This document shows positions 46,933 to 58,700 of a DNA stretch of 64,000 nucleotides, piece by piece. A program made the position numbers and the translations under genes. The notes under the pieces are model-generated. The model was not told where the DNA came from. It searched no databases and saw nothing but the letters and a program-made list of their open reading frames with translations. Position 1 is the stretch's first letter. Every line of letters begins with the position of its first letter. The DNA comes from Annulohypoxylon bovei var. microspora (taxonomy: Eukaryota > Ascomycota > Sordariomycetes > Xylariales > Hypoxylaceae): positions 62,001 through 126,000 of the forward strand of contig MU405276.1 of NCBI GenBank assembly GCA_022836615.1. The letters run 5' to 3'.

Positions 46933-47709
46933 CTTATATGTCTGGGATGTAGCGCTAGGTCAACTTTCATAGGTATAGAAGTGAATTGGACTAGTTAGCT
47001 TGCCAGGATAATCATTTCTTAGGAATCTTATGGACATATACATCCTTAGTTCATTGTTAGGAAGATTACTCACCCATTCAAAAACTCACGCATGTTGAGA
47101 AAGCTGTTAATAAATGCTTGAGGTTAGCAGGTTTTACATAGGGACAAGGAAGCCCTTAACTAAGTCAAGTTTGCAAGTGCATGCCAAATTATAGATGGGT
47201 CATACCTGGGTAGTTATACCAAATTAAAAGGATATTTGATTTACTTCGCATTTACATTGATTTATTTAATTCGGAGAGATTATCTCATGATTCTGACAAG
47301 GAAAAGTCACCCTTTCAGTTTATGTGAGTGGATATATACTAAGAGGCCCTGAAACCATTTCACTCCATTTTCTTCTTAACTTGATGGTTTTATTCCTTTC
47401 CTAACTGTTGATCCCCTTAGCCTTGGAACATCCTGTCCACTTGTTGCAAAGACTCATGGTAGCCTGAGCTTTCTCGTCGCGACGACATAGTTGGCGAGAG
47501 GTTAAAGCGGGTACCAACCTAGGTATTTTAGGTGGTTACGAATCAAAGGAAACTCAAAATATCATATCGTTAAATAGAAGAGTACGTTCAAGACCAATGC
47601 TAATATTGGAACATTATCAAATTGAGGAACGATTCGGAAATTTTCATTCTGCCAAGATATCAAATAGCCTAAGAATAGGATAAGATGTCCATAACTAACA
47701 CCATCTCTC
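46933..47709. other. AT-rich intergenic, no gene seen
   Basis: No coding sequence is visible between the kinase-like pseudogene and the last exon of the xylanase gene. An AACCTAGGTATTTTAGGTGG word lies at about 47517. Confidence 0.5.
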
Positions 47710-48548
47710 CTATACTAACGTAATAGATGAGGTCCCATTACTCATAATCGACCCGCTAGTAAATCCTTCTGTTGCGAGTATCACTAAGACATAAAGTTAA
47801 TATACGTTCTAAGTAAAAAATTAATTTGGGGTCCAATAAAAATAAAGCTCCTTACTATAATCATGGCCTCCCAATTGCATACCAAGGTTTGACCATGCTT
47901 CGAAGTGCTTCCCTGTAGTAATCATTCCTCCAACTCTTTGGTCAGTGCGGATAGACCAATACTGCTGAAAGGTTGCCGTGCCGATTATCGAAGGTTTATT
48001 GACACGGGTACTCGTATACACAGTGTATGTTCCCTCATCGAATGTGAAGTTGCCCTTCTCAGTCCACGGCTCATTAGGGAGCAAATCTCCATGCGCATCC
48101 ACGATGTAGTATTCGATGAGCGGGTTCCTTGTCCAGCCGTATAAGGACAGATAACCAGGACCCTTGGTGTCGTAGGTGCCTGAATAGTTGACCGCCCTAG
48201 ACAGTTCTGTCAACTTTTGTCTATAATTATTTCATTGTCTACTTCCTTGAACGCGCATATAAGTACTAACCTGTTACCGCCTGGGCTCCACCCCTTTCCA
48301 CACACGAAGCCGCTTGACCCACCGCTGCTCTGCCAAGTCACACTATATGTGCTTCCACCACCATTGTTGCATTGAAAAGTCCCTCCACCCTCCGACCAAG
48401 AAGACCAGAAGTAGCCGCCTTGTCGAGCTTGGATGGCATTACTCTCTTCACCGTGTAAAAGATCACCTAGTTGAGGGAGAGATCCGGAGGGCGCTGAGAA
48501 GACCCTTGGAATCAAGGCAACAGCCGCGAGAATGAAAGAGGACAACAT
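47710..48548 (-). CDS. GH11 endo-1,4-beta-xylanase, secreted
   Basis: It hydrolyses xylan outside the cell. Three exons join in frame: 48271-48548, 47856-48196 and 47710-47783, giving 230 residues, the usual length. The signal peptide is MLSSFILAAVALIPRVFSA with a short propeptide. The core has GGYFWSSWSEGGG, GWSPGGNRAVNYSGTY, the nucleophile Glu in NPLIEYYIVDAHGD, then TATFQQYWSIR and ITTGKHFEAW. The acid/base Glu lies only in exon 3, in ILATEGFTSGS. Reading straight through the last 72-nt intron (GTAAGG..CTTAG) gives a false end that lacks this residue. Upstream are a TATATA box and GGCTAA sites, as expected for a xylan-inducible gene. Confidence 0.93.
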
Positions 48549-48612
48549 TGTTTACGAATTTGTTATTATTGGCGATATCACCTTTTTCACTTCATGAGAA
48601 GATGGTCTGCTA

Positions 48613-48881
48613 CTTATATATCTCTCCATGTTTGGCTCTTTACGGAGTTCCACGTTCCTACAGGCGATCATGTTTAGCCTGAAGGCCTCGTGGGCTTCTA
48701 GGATCAGTTCTGGATAAGACTTCGACTAAATTGGTTGTAACTCCCCTCATTATCAGGGCCAATTGGAAATTTATCCCATGAGCTTGATGTGGCAAGCAAA
48801 TACTTGATTCTACTGTAGCTCACATGCGTGTCCTCGGATAACTGTCACACCTAGCCCCGGACATTCGGAATAGACCTGGGG
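48613..48881 (-). promoter_or_regulatory. Xylanase promoter elements
   Basis: Reading on the xylanase strand, a TATATA box lies at about 48615-48621, 70 bp before the ATG. A GGCTAA word (XlnR/Xyr1-type xylanolytic activator site) is at 48674-48679. Two SYGGRG words (CreA carbon-repression type), CCGGGG at 48855-48860 and CTGGGG on the plus strand at 48876-48881, lie about 16 bp apart. A further GGCTAA is at 49262-49267. These are short words and are only candidates. Confidence 0.5.
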
Positions 48882-49202
48882 TACAGCGTTCGAGACCTGC
48901 CAGACACATCTAGCTACTCCAAGTTAATATCTATAGGTCGTCAAATCAATATGGGGCAATGTAACTTAGATTAGTTATCAGGTTATTCGATGTTTTACAT
49001 GATACGTCAAGCGTCTTCCAACCCGAACGAGCTTCCGGTACAAGGGTCATTTCACTCGACGTACCACAACTATTGCTAACAATAGCCTTACAAATGAACA
49101 AATCAAGCCTAGTAATTTGAAATCTTAGTTTGCCTAGTAATAAAGGCAAACTACAGTCATTACATCTCAAGATTATGGAGGAACGGATAACCTGACTCAA
49201 CG

Positions 49203-49220
49203 TAACCCTAACCCTAACCC
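49203..49220. repeat. Interstitial telomere-type repeat, three CCCTAA units
   Basis: TAACCCTAACCCTAACCC is a perfect run of three units, about 650 bp upstream of the xylanase start codon and in an AT-rich stretch. Confidence 0.8.
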
Positions 49221-50581
49221 TCTATCGACATAAGCCCCTTCCTTAATGGAACAACGATTTATTAGCCCGCATTCCGCCAAGTATTCTTAAACTCTTTAAC
49301 CGATTCCTTGAAGTTATCACTGCGGCTCTTTTCGCCTTTTCCCTTTTTTCCTGGATTGTACCACTCCAAAGAGTCGCGCGAACACGGTTAGCTCGACACG
49401 AAGGAATTTTTTACAACATGTAGGATTTCAGGTAGTCCTATTAGCTGGAGCAAGTCAACTTCTAATTGAATGCTGACAATAATAAGCGGCACACAAACTC
49501 CACTGAGACTATCAGTGTGATAGAATATGTTTATCTTCGCCCCCACAACCAAGCAAGTCTTTTAGATAATTTAAGTTTCAAGTAGGTACGTTACATAATT
49601 CCCAAGTAACCAAGATATATATTTATCTAAACTAGCATCAGTGGCGTCATTCACCCCGTTATCGTACATGATGCGGATGCCCGTATAATAACTGATCAGG
49701 TTTTCATATAAGAAAACGTGAATAAGTACCCAGTCTGGTTTAACATGTTCCCCGAAACTGACTTAATGATATTGAGGCCGTCCTACGTTGGATCAGTAAG
49801 TTTCATCAAGACAGCCCTTTATGGAACTTACGAGGTATCGATATATGGAGGAGTTGGTAAGATAGCATGACTGCTTTCTTCCATTTCTGCATCTCTTTTC
49901 CTAATCTGAGCAATAAGAGGAAAGTTAAGATGCTCAGAAGAGAGAGAAGAACCACAGCCCCCGAACGTTGGAAGGGGACAAGGAGACTTGGTTCCTCAAT
50001 AGTTTGTGGCGGTAGCATTATGAGGTAAGTATGTGGGTCTACTAGCAATTTGAAAGGGGGGTTCTGAGGGTGACATATCCCTAGATATATGCTGGGAATA
50101 TGAGTATTGATGTTGATTTATTTCTGCGACAGCATAGTTTCCTATAAATAGGTTGGATACGTACCAATATCGAATAATGGTTTAGTTTCTCGTTGGAGGT
50201 AGTAATTGGGGGCGTAGGGCAACACTGCCGCCTAAAATCTCACAGTTGGGTTGCTTCGTACCATCTCATACTCGTTATCTTTTATTGGACGATCAATCGT
50301 CGAATCAGTAACTCACCTGCACTCCGCCATCAGCCCTCAGGAAGCCGTCCAACGTTGTCATACCCGAGCAATGCAAGAGGGTCGAGCTAATGTGACCCAA
50401 ATCTACCACCTGATAATTGAATAGGAGCATCACATCAGCATAGTGGCGAGTCTCGAGTATCGAGGCTTCAGCTATTTTGCAATACATAATGTATCTTGAG
50501 TAACATGTGCAGCTTCAGCCTACCTCATACTATTCGTAATTACAACTTTCCTAAATTACATTGTTATTCTTATGATCCGTG

Positions 50582-52419
50582 ATGTCTACGGAAGCAATGT
50601 TTGTCCCTGATACGCTGACTTATTATTCTGCGCCCTTCACTATGTGGATCTTTCTCATCTCTATCATACCGATTCTAGCCTTTATCGGCTCTACTCTTAG
50701 CTTCACGACTATTGCGAATAGGAAAGGGGAGGACAAACTACCCCCAACCGTCCCCTATGTTGACCCGCTACTTGGTCATGCCTTTTCATTAGCTTGGGAC
50801 CCTGCTAGCTTTATTGCGAAAATTCTGTATGTTTGAACCCCGTAAGACCTTCATCCAGTATTTACGACTGACATACCTCGGAGGGCCGATTACGGTTGGC
50901 AAAAGCCTTTGAAGATCTACGCTGCTTGGATCCCCCTGACGATGATATCCAACCCAACCCACATTCAAACAGTCTTCCGATCATCGAAATATTTGACAAG
51001 CAAGCCGTCTTTACTTTTTGCTTTGAAATACCTCTTGAATACTCCACCTAGTATTATCAAGTCCTACGCTAGGGATGATTCCGGCATGGCTGCAAAGCCG
51101 AACAAGGGAAGCACCGTCGAACATGCGGATAGAATCCAACTTCACCAGGCCCAAACGGCACGGAGATTCCTCTCGGGTCAACACCTTGTTCAAACGGCAG
51201 AAAGATATGTGGCTACATTCAAGCGCAACTTGCATGCCTTGGCCAAGGTGAACACAGATGACTGGGTAGAGTTTCCCGATCTGTATCAATTCCTTCAAAT
51301 CCAGATTACGCGGGCATCCATAGAAACGATCATGGGCTCCAAGATACTCGAGATGAGCCCCAGGCTCATTGAAGACTTCTGGGAGTTTGACATGAGCGTA
51401 CCTCAGTTCACACGCTGTCTCCCACGCTGGCTCATGCCTTCAGCATACCGGGCTCGGGATCGGTTACTGAATAGTATCAAAGAATGGCACGCTTATGCCC
51501 ATGCGAATTCGGACTGTTCAAAGACTAACGACGAAGACCCTGAGTGGGAACCCTACTTTGGTAGCAAGTTGATTAGGGCGAGGCAGGAATATTCCCTCAA
51601 AACATCGTTCATGAATGCTGATGCCTGCGCATCTGAAGACCTCGGGCTCATGATGGCGTATGAAAACCCCGACACTCTCCCCACACTTACCGATGCTAAC
51701 AAACGTGTAGATCTAACTCAAATGCAGTCACGAGCGCGTTCTGGTACATCTATGAATCTTTGAGAGATACCGATCTTCAAAAGCGGATGGTATCAGAGGT
51801 TACCTCGTGCACCGGACCAACCGGGCTTGATACCTCGAAACTCTCTACCCAGCCCTTGCTGCAGTCTGCATATGCCGAAGTGCTTAGACTCCGTATAGCG
51901 ATTGCGATGACCCGGACAAATGAATCGGACGATTTTCGCCTTGATGGATATCGCATTCCGAAGGGTAATCCTCTGATCATCTTCAGCCGGACATCAGCTT
52001 TGAATGCGGACGCATGGACCTTGGCAGGTAGACCACCCACATACAAGACGCCTCTAGAAAACTTCTACGCAGAGCGCTTTCTCGTTCCCAAGAAGTCTGC
52101 CGAGACGGGTCAGAGCAACGGGAATCCTTCCAATCTCACCTCTGCAGGCACTGAATATGAGTTCTCGTTGGAGGGAACTGCCGGATGTTGGCTACCCTAT
52201 GGCGGAGGTGAACGCATGTGTCCGGGGCGTCATTTTGCCAAGACTGAGATTATCGGCACGTTTGCGTCACTGCTCAGCCAATACGATCTGGAGTTGGCGG
52301 AAACAGACCCGGTCAGGGTGGAGGCAGATCTAAGGTACTATCCAACAGGAGGTCTGCCCCCTAAAAGTAAAGTACCATTCCGCATTAGGAAGAAGCAGTT
52401 GGGGGGCACAGATCTTTAA
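50582..52419 (+). CDS. Cytochrome P450 monooxygenase (copy 1)
   Basis: Exons 50582-50826, 50884-51657 and 51711-52419 join in frame to 575 residues. An N-terminal anchor helix (about 17-43) is followed by PPTVPYVDPLLGHAFSL. The I-helix is split by intron 2, reading MMASNSNAVTSAFWYI across the join. It lacks the canonical AGxxT threonine motif, as in the CYP7/CYP8-like class. The K-helix has EVLRLR (ExxR). The heme loop is WLPYGGGERMCPGRHFAK with the ligand Cys in MCPG. A GTG 3 bp upstream is not the start. The substrate is unknown. It shares layout with the minus-strand P450 at 61.7-63.5 kb and lies head to tail with the rhodopsin-domain gene. Confidence 0.9.
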
Positions 52420-53450
52420 GGCTGACCATCGGTGAAACCATCCCGCGCGCCTTTGGGGCGCCAATATCTTTAGAATATAATTCGTGTCTCAAGCATCTGT
52501 AGAAATACTGTGAATCTGTGATCGGTTGGTTAGGAGGTAGTTATGACTTCACCTACCGTAATTAGGCAGTCTACTGTAAACGTTGCCATGGAATCCTTCT
52601 ACCTACCCCAATGCGACGCTAGGTAGGCAGGCTGTGATAAACTCAGGAAAGGAAAACTGACCGCCTCGTAAACGCCCATGCATTGTAGTTGCATCGCATC
52701 CAACTGCATTTATCTAAGAGCGTAAGGCTACATATCTAATAAAGTTACTCGACAGATTAGCTACAGCCATAGCGACGAGACTGAGGACCTGCGCGGGCAT
52801 ACCCCCTACCCCCTACCCCTTACCCTTGTCCCTGCCCCTGCCCCCATATGCAAGCTGCATAGCCCCTGTTAAGTAGCATTTTGACAGCTGATAGATCTAC
52901 ACCCTCGCGATAGGGCGGTAGCACTTCTTACTGCATACCTGCATATCTCGGCCATGCGACATACACCTCCCTGCCGGTCCCATGTCGGGATGACATATCA
53001 GGTCTTTTGTAGCACTTTCCTGTGCCAACCATCCGCATATCGTATCGTTCTGGATTATGGGGTAGTACAAAGAATCAGCCTACTGACACCCTAACCGAAC
53101 AGCTCTCATGGCTGGTATTGGTGCTCAGGCTGTGGCTTGATATAGCATGAATCGAGAAACGATGACTGGCCAAGAATGGAGGATTATATAGGGTAACAGT
53201 GTGTGACACTCCTCACATGTCTATTCTTTTCAGCTCGTAGGTTGACTAGTAGTGTTCTAGAAAACCGTAACGTCGAGCTATAGGGACTGTAATCATCACC
53301 TACTCATACATTCCCCTCTAATATCTAAAGCTAAAAGCCTCATCGTCCTCTTTACAACTTCACCGTCATCTTAGCTGATTGCGGTCAATCTTCTCCAATT
53401 TCTTACTCTACAAAGCTCTATTGACCTAACCTAAACTGCCACAGAAGAGA
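52420..53450. other. Intergenic with C-rich tract
   Basis: No gene. It has a C-rich pyrimidine tract (52799-52847) and ACCTACCCC / CTAGGTAGGCAGG words (about 52600-52632). The right side is the promoter of the 7-TM gene. Confidence 0.5.
52799..52847. repeat. C-rich imperfect repeat (TACCCCC / CCCTGCC)
   Basis: Units such as TACCCCC, TACCCCT and CCTGCCC follow one another for nearly 50 bp on one strand. The complementary strand is G-rich with runs of four to five G and could form a quadruplex. A similar tract occurs near 55340. Confidence 0.7.
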
Positions 53451-55053
53451 ATGGATCTCAGCAATATACCAGCCATACCGCCACCAGATGGAGTGACGCC
53501 GAATTTTATAGACCCCTACTCGCTTGCCCTGCCCGGCCGGGTAGTTATAGGAGTGACATTGCCATTGATAGTTATCAGTGTAGCTTCACGTCTCTATACG
53601 CGCATATGGATTACTCGTGCTACAGGCGCTGATGATTGTTAGTTGTATATACCTATCATATTATTCCTTCGAGTTAGCTAATACCCCCTTTAGATCTCTG
53701 TCTCGCGGCTACAGTGAGTGTACACACCCAACTTCTAACAGGTAACCCTTTGGCTAAAGCTCCCTTTAGGCAAGCGTAATCGCTTACTGCGGCGCGACAC
53801 TTTCGAGTAAGTTCTGCAGGCCAAGTTGAATTTTATCTCGCCTTTTCACCTCTGACTTATACAGTCCTCGGATCGCCCCTGGGGCCCCATCAATGGGACG
53901 TCCCATTGATTAAAATCACCCCCAAGTTTATTCAGGTATGAACGGCTGTTTAATTCTACATGAACTATCCAGTATGCTAATTTCCAATGGCATCAGGGAT
54001 GTATAATAGTCGCCGACCTCTACTCTTCCAGTGCTATGCTCCTCAAAACGTCACTACTGGTGCTGTATCTGCGCATGTTCCGCGTAGACAAGACGGCGAA
54101 TATCTTGATATGGATAGGAATCATTCTTATCGTGCTCTTCTACAGCGCCTGCATTATCGGCACGTCATATCTGTGCAGGCAAAGCCAATGGCCGAGCAAC
54201 GCCAGCCCAACCGAGTTTCTGATCCTTCAAAGCCAGAGCGGCTGCAACCATCCCCAGCTTAATCTCGCCGCCGGCCAAGGTGTCTTTAGTACCGTCTCGG
54301 ATCTCTACGTGCTGGTCATACCGATCAACTTGATCTGGGGTCTACGGTTGCCGCTCCGCCGGAGAGTGGGTATCTGTTCGATTTTCCTCGTGGGCTTGCT
54401 GTACGATACCATTCCCCCGTTCCGAAAGTACCTAGAGGCTGACAATATCATTTAGTGCTACGGGTTGCTCTGTAGCTACCTTGTACTCCCGTTTTCACCA
54501 ACGGAACTCAATTGACTTTACATACGACTCTGCCTTAAATATGATCCTCGGGTATGATTGAGAATCACCCCCTCAGACCATTTACCCCGCTAACATTCTG
54601 CTTATTAGCGGCATGGAACTCAATGTGGGCGTCATATGTAGTTGCATGCCGGTGGGTTTCATAATGTACAAACGCGTCTCAACAAGCTCATGGACATACA
54701 TCAGGCACTTCTTAAGGACGCGCCGATCTGGAAGTGGTGACTCTACCGTCGTTGGCAGCGGTGGTGATCATAAGCTCCCAGGCAGCTCCGACGGACTGCA
54801 AGACAAGCTACCTGACGTCCCCCGTGCGACATTAACTGGACTAAGGACGTTATTAAGGGGAGACCGTACCGTAAAGCCTCAGGGGATGACGGAGATGTCG
54901 ACTTATACCGAGCTTCGGTCTGTTGACGAGGAGTATCATGCACAGCTAAAGAGGGCTTGGGCTACAGGATCCACCCCTTCTCGAACTCTCCACAGTGAGG
55001 GCAATGCGTCCTTGTCTATTGCGCGGCCTACCTCAGAATCGCAGCAAGTTTGA
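53451..55053 (+). CDS. Rhodopsin-domain (PTH11-like) 7-TM protein
   Basis: Seven exons join in frame: 53451-53637, 53694-53713, 53770-53806, 53865-53935, 53997-54400, 54456-54551 and 54609-55053, giving 419 residues. Exons 2 and 3 are only 20 and 37 nt. The family features are visible in order: an N-terminal helix after PDGVTPNFIDP, VASRLYTRIWITRATGADDYL, GSPLGPHQWDVP, SSAMLLKTSLLVLYLRMF with its helix, the Cys pair SYLCRQ and SGCNHPQLN, the VSDLYVLVIPINLIWGL helix, LYSRFHQRNSIDFTYDSALN and NVGVICSCMPVG. The tail from about 300 is hydrophilic. Such proteins are fungal integral membrane proteins of the Pth11/rhodopsin type, often considered receptors; the ligand is unknown. Confidence 0.87.
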
Positions 55054-55733
55054 ACTATGATAATTTAATCTGACTTCACTAAATTTGGGAGGATAGAGTT
55101 CAATAGGGAGAAATGATGCCTATGTGTATGAGCAATGGGGCGGGCTCAAGCGTGGGGCTATGGTCTCTTTGATTCAACGCGTATACATAATCAGAATGAC
55201 GAATCATAATCCGATATATAAATACATTTCATTCACTTATGTATCTAAAAACCTACCTAGACAACGTGTTCCTCGTCATCTTGTAAAATGTGGAATATCC
55301 TTATTTCGTTGAATACTGGGTTAGGGTTAGGGTTATTACCCCTCCACCCCTACCCCTTTACCCCTTTACCCCTTTACCCCTTTACCCCTCATTTGCCATC
55401 TAGCAGATGTTGTTGCGACGATTGCCCTCCGTACAGTCACAACGGAGTACTACAACATACAACTTTCATTGGTATAAAGAAAATAAAGGAAAATATCAAT
55501 AGCATATTTCATACTAGTTCAATCATACCGATTGAGAATACCATGAATTACTTGGGATCCTAACTATCATGTCTTAATTCCACTCGCCGTTGTGTCTTCA
55601 GCCCCTGCTGCGGCGCGATTACATAATCCACAAAAATCCCCATAAATAATAGGGGGTAAGCGAAATTTAACCCAAGTCCACTACTCGACAATTCCTAGAA
55701 TGTCTAACGCGCCCCATTTCACCAAAACGTCTC
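55054..55733. other. Intergenic with telomere-like and C-rich repeats
   Basis: These are the 3' flanks of two convergent genes. It holds a TTAGGG-type array (about 55318-55335) directly followed by a CCCC-rich tandem repeat (about 55337-55389). No gene seen. Confidence 0.5.
55318..55389. repeat. TTAGGG array joined to TTTACCCC tandem repeat
   Basis: GGGTTAGGGTTAGGGTTA comes first (about 55318-55335). Next are two CCCC/TACCCC spacers and then at least four TTTACCCC units (about 55354-55389). The C-rich part is a short tandem repeat with one- to two-base variants. The two halves differ in strand sense: G-rich telomere sense, then C-rich. Confidence 0.8.
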
Positions 55734-58700
55734 TCAAGACGCCCCTCTCCGCCCCTTGGGCACTCTCGCAAGCCAGTATATGACGAACGTCATCAGCACG
55801 TTGAAGAACACATACACGACCATGAGCCCGACGTCGCGCCACCCGTTCGCCGTGTTCATACCGAAGCTAGCCAGGATGGAGTTCACGTCCGCGTACGGGC
55901 AGTACAGGCAATCCGCGCTAGCGAGCGGGTTCAGGACCTGCCCGCCCGCGTCCCGCGCGAACGGCGCGAGGTACTCGCCGCAGGTCGACGCCCCCGCGCC
56001 GGGCGGGAGCGGCAGGTGAAGCAGCTCGACGGAGGAGCACGTGATGCGCGCGTCGGCGAGGCCGGCGACCGCGAGACCCTCGAGGAAGTATGTCAGCGGC
56101 GAGACGCGGTACATGAAGATCCAGAAACCGGGAAGCTGGGTGGGCGAGGCGAGGATACTGTAGATCAACTTCCGTTAGTATGTGTAGAGAGAAAGAGAGA
56201 GTAAATGGTAAGGATGGGTACGTACCCGCAGAACACGAGCGCCAGCCAGTAGAACAGCGTGGCTAGGTGCATTGCCATGTCCGGATGGTCGAAAGCCGCA
56301 GCAAACGCGTGAGATATCGTGCTAGACCATAGGTTGAAGAGCCATATAAGTAAGAATGACATCGCACCTCGTTCCGCAGTGCCGAATGCGGAATTTCCGT
56401 TGAGCGCTAGACCTGTGGGATAGTACCATGCTGCAAAGATGGGGACGGCGATGATAGTCTGCCACAGTAACTCCACGAGGACATTGGCTGCAACGAAGAC
56501 GACCCACGCGTATGATTTTGAGTTGCGCTCTCGAGCTTCGAAGAGAGCTCGCCCGTTGATGAAGTGGGGGATTACCAATTGATCCACACAACTGAAAAGT
56601 TGGGTAATGAGGAAAACAGAGAAGAGAAGGTTGACCACGCCCTGAAAGTCAAGAGGGCTTTTGTAGAATGAGATACCGTTCACAAGAGCCTTTACAGGGT
56701 TAGCAAGATATCCGCAAGAGCTACAGGCCATGCAACTTGAAGGTAGGTATATAACTCACGAGACAGCTAGACAAAGCGATTTTAGATATGAGGTAGGCGG
56801 GGTCGCGCCACTGGTCCTGGAAGATTCGCTTCGATACGATAATCATCTGCTGGAAAAGAGATACCGCATACTCCCTGCCGTTACTATCAGCTGTAGATAG
56901 TAGTGGCTTGGCCAATGTCAAGTCGGGCTTTAACTCTGTCAATTGGCGTAGCACTTCTCGTTTGTGTGGACTAAGGTCCCATTTCTCGGACCAACGCGAC
57001 GTCTCGTCATTATGCTGTGTGTCGGACTTGGGCAGGTTTCCTGTCACCTCGAGCATCCATTCAGCGGGGTTTTCTCCTGGATGACATGTCGGAGCGCCGT
57101 TACCGACGAAGTAGTCGATCAACGTAGCGGCATCATGGCCGATGTCACCAAAATAAAGAGTTGTCCCGCCCTTATCCAGCAGTAATAGCCGATCAAACAT
57201 GCGGAAGATTTGCGAGGATGGTTGATGTATCGTACAAAGAATTGTCTGCCCGTTGTCTGCTAACTTGCGAAGCAGCGTACAAATAGACCAGGCAGTTTGG
57301 CTGTCAAGCCCCGACGTTGGCTCATCTGACGACCGAAGAGGTGAGTTAGGAATCAGCCTCAAGTTATTTTAGTAGGATACGTACCTAGAAATAGAAGAAG
57401 CTCTGGCTTCGCAACCATTTCGACAGCAATAGTTAGACGTTTACGTTGTTCAACGTTGAGACCTTCGCCCGGGACGCCGACGACGGCATCAGCGTACAAC
57501 TGCATGTCCAGCATATCTAGAACACTCTCGACGTATGCCAACTTTTCCTCTTTCGGCGTCGATTCCGGTTGTCTCAGTAACGCACTGAATTGAAGGGCTT
57601 CGCGAACCGTTGCAGTAGCAAGATGAATATCCTCTTGTTGAACATAACCCACTTTTCGCCGGAAGCTAGCATCACGAGCATGCCTGTCAACGAATATTTC
57701 GCCGCTCACTGTGCCAACCGTAGCACGATCGGCAAGGACATTCAGAAGCGAAGTTTTCCCTGCGCCTGTGACCCCCTGAGAAGAAACGAAGTTAGCAATA
57801 AGTTACCTATACGAACACTCTAATTTAACTTACCATCAAAGCCGTAAGTGTTCCAGGTTGAACCCATCCGTGAATGTCTCGTAGAATTTGACGCGTGTTA
57901 TTTTGGGTCTTAATCTCGTAATTAAGGTCAACCCAATGAAACATCCCAACTTGACGAGGGATTGGAGGGGTTGGGCCAGCAGCTTCGATTTGTGCGCTCT
58001 CAACATTATCTGAGTTCTCGGCTTGCTTGACTTCCTCAGAAGTAGCCACCACTACACTGGGATCTTCATCTTCTTCCAGGGGTTCTTTCACGGATCTAGC
58101 ATGGCGGAAGATTAAAACCTCTCCCTTCGAGGGTTGTGCTGAGATATACTCCGACGCGAGAAGGTGCGCGATGAAGAATGCTACCAGCATGGCAAGCAAT
58201 ATTCCAAAATTACTGCAGAATCGGTAATTAGCCACTGGCCGTAAGTTCTCAGGTTTATAATTATCTTCTTTCTTACCGCCACAGCTGATTCGCATAGTAC
58301 TCGTATTTCAAGGCGGTATATGTACTTCCCTCTACATATTCCTGGCCCGTGTCGCTTCCGACGACGGTGCATATTTTGTCACTATTGTTAATTCCGGCAT
58401 ATGATGGGCCAGAAGGTATCATCGTCGAACACGGAAACAAACGATCACGCGTCTTTCTCAGTTAGCAAGGTCGATCAAAGATCATGCAGGAGGTTGAAAA
58501 AAAACCATACCTCATTGATCAATAAGCCCCCGTAGGTATATCCAAGTGGGTTGATACGCCAGAACCAGCCGAGCCAAGGTTTCATATAGTCAGGCGGGAC
58601 TATAAAGCCGGTGTAAATAATACAAAGTAGCACAGCGATTGAAACCGGTGTCGTAGTTTGCATATGAGTCTTTGAGACGGCTCCGATCATTCGGAAAAGC

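Larger units (their letters stand above)
48549..50581. other. Intergenic, xylanase promoter plus gene-free stretch
   Basis: The left 700 bp are the xylanase upstream region (sites listed separately). The rest, to the P450 start at 50582, is AT-rich. A weak ORF at 49806-50048 has one hydrophobic stretch but no family match that I recognise. Confidence 0.5.

Noticed and set aside
49806..50048. Minus-strand ORF of 80 residues with a hydrophobic helix
   Set aside because: Only a single leucine-rich stretch supports it; no start context or family signature, and AT-rich DNA yields such ORFs by chance.
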